From: Parelaphostrongylus tenuis
Lineage: Eukaryota > Nematoda > Chromadorea > Rhabditida > Metastrongylidae
DNA length: 64,000 bases
Direction of reading: 5' to 3'
NCBI GenBank assembly: GCA_019055375.1
Contig: JAHQIW010003703.1
Span: 62,001-126,000 of the forward strand
A program made the position numbers and the translations under genes. The notes below the pieces were generated by a model. That model was not told the origin of the DNA. It saw only the letters and a list, made by a program, of their open reading frames with translations, and made no database searches. Numbering within the stretch: the first letter of the stretch is position 1; every line of letters begins with the position of its first letter. Shown here in pieces: positions 57,586 to 64,000 of this stretch.

Positions 57586-57735
57586 AATCCATATCTTATA
57601 GTGATTAGTGCACATGGTCCTGTTCCTTTGGATGTCGTCACTCGCTTAAAAGCAAAATTATTTTTGGATAAATCACAAAACTTTGTACTCGACTCTCTAC
57701 TAAAGTACTTTGTCAAGAGAAGAACTCACATTTGA
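57586..57735 (+). CDS. candidate terminal exon, unidentified
   Basis: A clean acceptor (TTTGTACCCTGCAG) at 57,585 opens a 49-codon frame in phase 0 that ends TGA at 57,733. It reads NPYLIVISAHGPVPLDVVTR, then LKAKLFLDKSQNFVLDSLL and KYFVKRRTHI. Composition is protein-like (LIVISAHGPVPLD then basic and hydrophobic heptads) and the tail is basic. No upstream exon or family could be identified. The opposite strand is also open, weakening the call. No AATAAA is seen within about 100 bases downstream. Confidence 0.3.
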   Translation, partial: NPYLIVISAHGPVPLDVVTRLKAKLFLDKSQNFVLDSLLKYFVKRRTHI

Positions 57736-58399
57736 ACATCTTTCTCTCGCTAACCTTAAATGATGCCATCAATGAATCAATTCACTTCGAGAGAACGCAA
57801 ATCACCAATATTACGTATCATTTGCTAAACTGCGCTGAAACCATATGAATGTGTAAACCGTATGAAAGAAAATTATGAGTAAACGGTTCTCTATAGCTTC
57901 CATCTTAACAGAAAGTCTCATTCATTACAGCAACTGTAATAACATAAGCCTTTCTGATGTGCATTCGATCATATTCATGTTAGAGACTAGTATCCGAGAA
58001 AAGTGAAAGGTCAGAACATTATTTTACAAAGAGCTATACGGTACAAAGAAATGTGGAGAAAAATGCCTTTTTCAATCTTAATCTTTGATTTGATATCTGT
58101 GGCTTTCAAAATTTGCAGATCGATTTTCATCTGATTTAAGTATGAATACGAAATCATTTTTTGTTTAACAGTGAGATAACAGGAAGTTGTCATGGAATTT
58201 ATTGTAGCCTCACCGCCTTACCTTTTCTCGAAACCAAAACACTATTCTAAGGGATATTTCCTTAACAATCGAGAAAAACCCAAATTTGTGCTTGCTTCAC
58301 ACAGTAACGGTTACTGTAAATTAGTAGTAATATCTCAGCAATGAGAAGTCGGATGAGAAATGCGTCTACCTGGTTAATAACGATCGTAGCATACGTTCG

Positions 58400-58900
58400 G
58401 TTCCAAAAAAAATCAAGCTGCGCCATCGGCTGCACGTCGGGATCTGTTTGGTCAAATGGTTGTGATGTGTGTTTGCTGGAGTTTTGAAGCTGTCTTGCAT
58501 TTCGAACTTATACCGAATGGCCCCGCCAGCAATACCAAAATCTACTGCAAGCAGCTGAACAAAGTTTACTATGAGTTGAAGGAGAAGTACTCGACACAGA
58601 TTTGTGAAAACGCGAACTGTTCCAGCAAAACGATTCCAAACCTCACACCGCAGAGAAGATTTTAAAAAAGGGTGATGTTTTGGTGGGAGTCGAGGTCATG
58701 CCGCACCCAGCCTACAGTCCACATGCTGCGCCGTCCGATTATGGTCTCACTTCCGCTCAATGGAATATTTCCTACGTGGAGGCCGACTAGAGGCACTTGA
58801 CCATGATAAAGAGCAATATTAGGAGTTTCTTGACTCAAAGCCCAAATAATGATGATTCGAGAAGATCCAGAAGCTTGTAGATCGTTGACAGGTGATCGTG
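58400..58900 (+). pseudogene. mariner-4 transposase, C-terminal half
   Basis: C-terminal half of a classical mariner (DD34D) transposase. It shows RRDLFGQMVVMCVCWSFE (family: '..vMvcvWWd..G'), AVLHFELIPNGPASNTKIYC, KQLNKVYYELKEKYS, then after a frameshift FQQNDSKPHTAEKI and VMPHPAYSPHAAPSDYG. The second motif has Asn where Asp is expected, with Asp one residue later. The third motif has His for the catalytic Asp (SPDLAPSDY expected). The N-terminal DNA-binding half and the first Asp are missing. This is the longest of the mariner-4 pieces in the window. Confidence 0.75.
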
Positions 58901-58939
58901 GATAGTGATGGTCTTTGACATTAAGAATAATTATTGTTT

Positions 58940-59378
58940 CATTCAATTGACGAGCGGAAGTAATTCTGCAATCCTGCATTAAAGAATTTGTTATAAAATC
59001 CATCGACATTTAGAAATACATACTCGTACATAATCGAGGACATTTCAGCCTCTCAACTTTGGACTACCATTGCTCAATTCATACTGAAACCTATGATCAA
59101 ATAATCGTTACTAAAATCTACAGGTCGTAGAGAGATAAATGTCCTTTTCAAGCCCTTTCGCAGAAGGCCCACAAATTCTACACACAAAACTACATATTAT
59201 GGAGACATGCTTCATTCTGATGATTTTACTCCGCATAGCTCTCACCATGTAGGGGCCAACTAATGAATTTCTTTGAATTTTCAATATCCTTCATATAAAG
59301 AGCGGCTGTGGATGATCATTTATCTTACGACCTTTATTTCAAGTGTTTCATTGAGATCACGTTTAGATTTCATTATAC
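58940..59378. other. no gene recognised
   Basis: AT-rich spacer between the mariner-4 relic and the hammerhead-bearing repeats. Confidence 0.4.
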
Positions 59379-59648
59379 TCATAATCACTATTTTTTGTTT
59401 GAGCCAACATGTCATGTGGTCTGGTAATGGGATCTTGTACAGCCCGATACACGTGTTTCGACCTTACAGTCTCGTCAGTCGGGCAGAGCCCGATCGTCTT
59501 TCAGTCTTTCTAGCCAATACTCTCTATAGCCCACACTCTTCCTATAAAGAGGTAGCAAAGACGAATATTTACACTTCAAACCAAGTGAAATCAACACCGG
59601 AGTTGCAGTGTTTTACACTCGATTGCTCTTTGGTTGGTATTTTTATAA
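59379..59648 (-). mobile_element. hammerhead-bearing repeat, unit 1
   Basis: About 270 bases on the minus strand. Its outer 213 bases form an inverted pair with 59,650-59,848. Shared blocks include GAGCCAACATGTCATGT, AGTCTCGTCAGTCGGGC, CTTTCAGTCTTT and TAGCAAAGACGAA. There is no coding capacity. The arrangement (head-to-head plus tandem) is like terminal copies of Penelope-like elements. Confidence 0.75.
59442..59484 (-). ncRNA. type I hammerhead ribozyme motif, unit 1
   Basis: The 43-nt minus-strand motif has stem I GCCCGA/UCGGGC (6 bp, perfect), core CUGACGA, stem II GACU/GGUC with GUAA loop, GAAA, then stem III ACAC/GUGU without a loop, and A before UCGGGC as the cleavage base. All invariant core bases are present. 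The loop-less palindromic stem III suggests dimeric action, as in Penelope-like hammerheads. Activity is untested. Confidence 0.75.
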
Positions 59649-59649
59649 T

Positions 59650-59848
59650 ATTTCACTTGACTTAGAGTGTAATTTGTTCGTCTTTGCTAACTCTTTATAG
59701 AAGGAATAGGGGCTCGAGATAGGATTGGATAAAAAGACTGAAAGGCGACGGCCCGACTGACGAGACTGTAGGCCGAAGCATGTGTAGTCGGTTGGACAAG
59801 AGCCCATCACCAGACTACATGACGTGTTGGCTCAAATAGTAATTATGA
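59650..59848 (+). mobile_element. hammerhead-bearing repeat, unit 2
   Basis: Inverted partner of unit 1, 5'-shortened, ending in AATAGTAATTATGA. Confidence 0.75.
59751..59792 (+). ncRNA. hammerhead motif, decayed, unit 2
   Basis: Keeps GCCCGA and CUGACGA, but has a one-base deletion in stem II and GAAG instead of GAAA; expected to be inactive. Confidence 0.6.
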
Positions 59849-59904
59849 TATATTGAGATTTGAGCGTGGTCTTAATAAAACACTCAAAATAGAGGTATGG
59901 TATG

Positions 59905-60172
59905 ATTAAAATACCAGCAAAAGAGCAATCGAGTGCAAAACAATGTGAGTTTGGTGATAACTTCTCTTGACTAAAAGTGTAAATCGTTCGTATTTGCTAA
60001 CTCTTTGTAGGGAAGGTGAGGGCTACCGAGAGAAATGGCTAAAAAGGCTGAAAGACGACGGGTTCTGGCCGACTGACGAGACTGTAAGGTCGAAACACTT
60101 GTATCGGGTTGTACAAGAGCCCATTACAAAGATACATGACATGCTGGCTCAAGGAAAAAGTAATTATCTTGA
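59905..60172 (+). mobile_element. hammerhead-bearing repeat, unit 3
   Basis: Same orientation as unit 2, with the additional 5' part TACCAGCAAAAGAGCAATCG seen inverted in unit 1. Ends AAAGTAATTATCTTGATAT. Confidence 0.75.
60067..60109 (+). ncRNA. hammerhead motif, unit 3
   Basis: Core CUGACGA (60,073-60,079), stem II GACU/GGUC and GAAA are intact. Stem I is GGCCGA/UCGGGU with one mismatch; stem III ACAC/UUGU is weakened. Confidence 0.65.
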
Positions 60173-60383
60173 TATATCTTTCTACCATTCATGTGGCTGT
60201 TCGAGAAAGAAATTCAACTTATAGCTGCGGATGTTTGTCGCAAATTTCTAGTACTCCAAGAAACGCTTTTCTAGAGACCATTTCTCAGGTAAGGTTCCTT
60301 AAAAGCCATCTACACAACATCCATTTGTGAACCCTTTTTGATCCATGAACTGATGAAATTCCAACTTAACAACGTTGTCTTCC

Positions 60384-61535
60384 AGGATGTGGAAAAAGTT
60401 CTATAGATTTTGTATTTTCTCAATCTTAGCATCAATATAATATTTATTATGTATTCTGATAACTTTTCTGAATTTTTCATTTGATTTTGGCCTAAAATGT
60501 ATTTCATTTATTCGTCAATTTTCAATTAACCTCATGTTATGGATTGCAAAAATCTACCTATCGCAGTAGTGGTTCTGAAAAAGCAGAGAATGAAAAGGCT
60601 GAATTGTTTAAAATCTACTGGTTTCAAATCAGCAAGTGTCTATAGCCGCAATCGTTTCAAAAAAAAATTAAAGGGATTGAAGACCGCCTTCGAAAAGGTC
60701 CTACAACCACCTCATCTGTTCCGGAAAACGTTCAGAAGATCCGTTGCCAAGTTCAACGCAATCCGAAGCATTCGATGAGCAAAATGGCTCGGGAGCCTCC
60801 CGGGATCAGACAGTGGAGCGTCCGAAAACAGTGTCAAAATTGCGCTAAAGCCTTTCAGTTACAAGATTGTTTGTGGTTATTTCCTGGGCAAAGAGTGATG
60901 GAAAAATGGGTTATAAAGTTTTTATTGATATGGGTATCAGTCATTTCACGACCTTTGTGATGGTGTGCGCCGATATTTGCGCCACCGGAAAGCCTCAGTT
61001 GTTCTATATCAACAAAAACGTTAAATCAACGCTGCCAGCTGCCGGCAGCACGTTTTACAGGACTCAATGATTCTTTGGACTTCTTACCACTTTTACGTCA
61101 ACGGATTTACGCGTCGGCAGCACTGATCTCCTGCACACTCGATCCGCCAAGAGCATCGAATGTGTTCTGCCAAGAGCGGTTTTCAGGCCTTTGGGCGAAG
61201 AACAATTGGCCGTCAAACCTGTCAGATCTCACTGGAATGAGACCCAATGGATTACTGGGTGAAGTCCATATTGGAGGAAAACGTCTCAGCTACTCGCTAC
61301 ACTGGCACAGACTTCCATAAAACGGTTTTGATACGCGCTTTGGACGAAATTATGGTGGAAACATGTGCGAGTAACGTTGAAAATTTTCACATGCGACTTT
61401 GTAGATGTGTAGAGGCCAAAGGAGATAATTTCGAAAATTTGTTAGAAACTTTTCCGCTTATTATTATAGTTGTCGATCTTGTAAGCGTAATTATTCATTA
61501 TTTTGATTCGCATTCAACTGTTTGTATAGATAGAC
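60384..61535 (+). mobile_element. mariner-family transposon 3, decayed
   Basis: The 5' end near 60,384 (GGAAAAAGTTCT) resembles the mariner-1 end. The 3' tail AAGCGTAATTATTCATT and GCATTCAACTGTTTGTATAG parallels the mariner-1 tail and is then truncated. Confidence 0.7.
60539..61450 (+). pseudogene. maT/mariner transposase 3, frameshifted
   Basis: Decayed transposase related to mariner 1. It has the helix-turn-helix block KRLNCLKSTGFKSASVYSR (60,590), then KTFRRSVAKFNAIRSIR (60,725), then VMVCADICATGKPQLFYINK (60,958; the family's 'VMVWaGIcatGktpLvFI.k'). NLSDLTGMRPNG and, in the next frame, MDYWVKSILEENVSA (61,247) stand at the third-Asp block PSNSPDLNPMDYWVW, so the Asp-Leu-Asn-Pro core is scrambled. 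The C terminus reads ALDEIMVETCASNVENFHMRL (split). Multiple stops. Confidence 0.8.
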
Positions 61536-63395
61536 CTTGCTCAAGAACATTAATAATCTGACAATTTGATAACATGCTTTAAGCTTTTTTATGAGGTGTG
61601 GTATGTCACCTATGCAATAATAAGCGGCTGTTTCGCCTTTTCAGACTCATCAGTAAAACGGTGCCTTACGGCCCAGACGATGCCTTACAGGGAGATTTAC
61701 TCCATACTTGTAAAGGAATCGACGCCCAATTATTTGAATCATTGCATTTTAAGTGCCAAAGTTCCCGATATTGCAGCGGCCACAGTCGATCGCTCATGGA
61801 GGATAAAATAAATCATACCTCTACTTTCCGCCGTTTATATAGGCCTCGCTCAATAACAATAATAATCTGATGATCTGGTAACGAGCTATATGAACCTGTA
61901 AGGGCGTACAGCTGTCTAGTACGGTATAAGTGCCATACCAGGCCTCATAAAAGGCTCAGAGCATCTCAGATTATTTTTTAGTGCTCAATCTATAAAATAA
62001 TTAACGAAGTTTTTTTGCGTCCTGTATATCTGAACTTCAACTCATGAAGCATAACGAAGCAATTTTAGCTTTGGTCGAGCAACGTTGACATAAGAGTATA
62101 ATGATAATCGACCGTGAACATTCTAGAGAAAAAATCATGTGACAATAATTTTACTACTCCAGACTAATTTGCTCCAGTGCAATACACCAGTTTCCTGACG
62201 AATCGTGCTATTTTATACCTCAGTAAGATAAGCAATACTTCTTCGTTTAAGCATTAGAGAGATAAAGATTAATGGAACTTCTTGATTTATCAGTAGTTGA
62301 GCAATCTGTCCTGCATTCAACAGAATCCTAGTTAAGTAAAGGTGAATACGACAATCTTACCTACAGAATATAACGTCGCATAAGTATATATCAATACAGT
62401 GCCTCTATTCTCCTAGCACATTCGACTTCGAATCAAGTATCGTCGCTATAGCGGAGGCGTGGAGGGAGCTGTCGACGTTCCAGTTCATGTCGAAACTCCT
62501 AAAAAATTCTGATTAAACCTGTAGGCAATCTTATATCGAAATGATATATAAATTTCACAACGTAATGATACACATTGCAAGCATTGGAAACAACTTACCC
62601 TTAAAGTTTGAATTTTCGCATTATTGACGCTAATTCATTTTCCAACACAGTAACTAGTTCAGCAGCGGTTTTCATTTTGACGAGCTATAGGTGTCAAATC
62701 AAGTATCTCATAATGATAATATGCTTGGCAATCTTCGCCTAAAAGCTTCTTTTCTAACATAAGCAATTGAATATTGAGCTCACGCCAAATAGAGTGAAAG
62801 TAAGAAGACTTGGTATGATTATATTAAATAAGTCAAGGTACATCACAGCACCATTTAAAAAACGCCTATGCAGAAATACGAAGCAAAAAGTCGATATCAC
62901 GCTATTTGTTTAATAACAAAGGCAAAGCTACACATGAGAGGCGTCGAAAACGTGAATCAAATATAACTGCCATCTTTACTCGCCTCATCTCAATCTCACT
63001 TACACTTCCAAACTCGTAAATGAGTACTTAATCGTTCTATTATTGCGAGCGCCACCATCATCGAGTGAGTTCAAGCTGCCCCCACAGCTTTCTGTTTGCA
63101 GACCACTAACACGAATGACCAATTCTAGATCAGTTTTCAAGTTCAATTCAGCTGTCTTCTTACGCGAGAGTTCGGTAGTATAGAATCACCTCTAACGATG
63201 AGTCGACATCCTGCACTTCTGCCTAAAATATGTGAAACCTCTGAATTAACCTCATAATCTCTTAACAAGAGAGATATACTTGATGTGGAAAAACGAAGGG
63301 TCTTCAAAGGTCTACAAATATTGTCAGCGCAAAACTGGAAAATTTAGAGATAAATGTAAAGTAAATGGGGATCAGAGTAAGAAAACTTAACATTT
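61536..63395. other. AT-rich DNA, no supported gene
   Basis: 61,600-61,660 and 61,895-61,960 share an inverted similarity (ATGAGGTGTGGTATG with CATACCAGGCCTCAT). 61,905-61,965 also resembles 44,800-44,870. Otherwise nothing recognised. Confidence 0.35.
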
Positions 63396-63401
63396 TTTAT
63401 T
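63396..63401 (-). promoter_or_regulatory. AATAAA polyadenylation signal, putative
   Basis: On the minus strand AATAAA begins about 20 bases after the stop codon at 63,421-63,423, a typical nematode distance. Confidence 0.35.
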
Positions 63402-63420
63402 TATAACAAATATGAGCACT

Positions 63421-63618
63421 TCATACTTCTACTGAAGGCTTATTATCGTCTGTCAGTACCGCTTTCACTAATGGCGCTAGATTTTCATTCACTTCAATTT
63501 TTGCGCGTTTTCTGTTCGCGGAGCTTGTTTGAAGAAAGGGCACTCCCGTGGTTGAATGAATGCGAAATAATACCGCTTCATCGCTTGGCACGTCTGGTGC
63601 ATTTAATGAGTCTTCTTT
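63421..63618 (-). CDS. candidate terminal exon, unidentified
   Basis: An open minus-strand frame of 65 codons without an ATG. It reads APDVPSDEAVLFRIHSTTGV, then PFLQTSSANRKRAKIEVNEN and LAPLVKAVLTDDNKPSVEV, and ends TGA at 63,421. The acidic/basic, low-complexity-free composition, the basic RKRAK cluster and a nearby AATAAA suggest a real 3' terminal exon. The frame is closed upstream by TAA at 63,619-63,621. The only acceptor that keeps it open is a poor TTAAAAAG, which weakens the model; a better TTTTACTCAG at about 63,630 is out of frame. Product unknown. Confidence 0.35.
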   Translation of the reverse strand, partial: KEDSLNAPDVPSDEAVLFRIHSTTGVPFLQTSSANRKRAKIEVNENLAPLVKAVLTDDNKPSVEV

Positions 63619-63621
63619 TTA

Positions 63622-64000
63622 ACTACGCCTGAGTAAAACTGATAAAACTGCTATTGATATTCCATTTACACGTTTTAAACATGACTTAACAAGAAACACG
63701 CGCATACGCAGCTTATTAGATTTTAAAAGGTAATCAAGTATTATCGCTCTCATAAAATCACACAACTATTGAACCAGAGGGCGCGAGAAGCGTACTCATG
63801 TAGCAAAAAGTGTTATAAACGCCTAAAGCGACCGCGTGCTTATGTGAGACACATATGGATTCAGGTATTATATTTCATGTTTCTGCAGACCAGTCAGGCA
63901 TATCGCCTTCCTATACGAGTCACATTGGTCGAAAACCTGCAGTCTAATGGCTGGGAAGAACATGGAACGTTATAGGGAGTCGCTCCCAATGAACTCCATC
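63622..64000. other. no gene recognised
   Basis: A 68-codon plus-strand frame at 63,769-63,975 has no motif I recognise. The window ends here. Confidence 0.3.

Noticed and set aside
59273..59665. 130-codon plus-strand frame
   Set aside because: It runs through the inverted arms of the hammerhead-bearing repeat. The frame is not kept in the other units.

Overview
The window looks like nematode nuclear DNA, most probably from a clade V (strongylid, hookworm-like) parasite. This rests on AT-rich sequence, very short candidate introns (48 and 59 bases), RTE-type non-LTR retrotransposons of the kind that fill hookworm genomes, maT/mariner transposons, a Penelope-like element and many tRNA-derived SINEs. 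I see no bacterial gene structure and no intact host gene that I can name. Nearly all long reading frames are decayed transposon protein or translated SINE and microsatellite sequence.

The layout is dominated by duplications. A large inverted duplication has its left arm at about 103-12,785 and its right arm at about 45,330-53,843. The right arm lacks the counterpart of left 5,560-9,300, and the junction falls inside a mariner end. A direct duplication repeats about 9,225-20,757 at about 27,285-39,043. A mariner-plus-SINE block is therefore present three times (9.2-12.8 kb, 27.3-30.5 kb, and inverted at 45.3-48.0 kb). Within the direct duplication a 1.9 kb stretch (16,588-18,496 = 35,763-37,672) is virtually identical while its flanks have clearly diverged.

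Region by region: 0.1-5.6 kb is left-arm DNA with two SINEs and a possible serpentine-receptor relic. 5.6-9.2 kb is SINE-rich DNA absent from the right arm. 9.2-12.8 kb holds a mariner, microsatellites and SINEs. 13.9-17.4 kb is an RTE reverse transcriptase split by a second mariner. 19.8-20.8 kb holds an unidentified conserved frame and a mariner fragment. 22.3-23.5 kb is an RTE endonuclease relic. 25.3-27.3 kb is a second RTE on the minus strand. 27.3-39.0 kb is the direct copy, carrying a later Penelope-like insertion at 30.58-31.87 kb with long inverted termini. 39-45 kb is mixed low-coding DNA with two hammerhead-bearing repeat units. 45.3-53.8 kb is the right arm, with a young SINE insertion. 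53.9-64 kb is AT-rich and less repetitive, with a few candidate exons (one set resembling an ABCC transporter), a near-perfect hairpin at 57.45 kb, a mariner fragment at 58.4 kb, head-to-head hammerhead-bearing repeats at 59.4-60.2 kb and another mariner relic at 60.4-61.5 kb.

The most notable content is a set of type I hammerhead-ribozyme motifs in three different repeat families. The best has every conserved core base, a 5-bp stem II, a 6-bp stem I, and a loop-less self-complementary stem III of the kind expected to act as a dimer (45,462-45,510, minus strand). The genes here do not form a pathway. The window reads as a transposon graveyard built by repeated segmental duplication.
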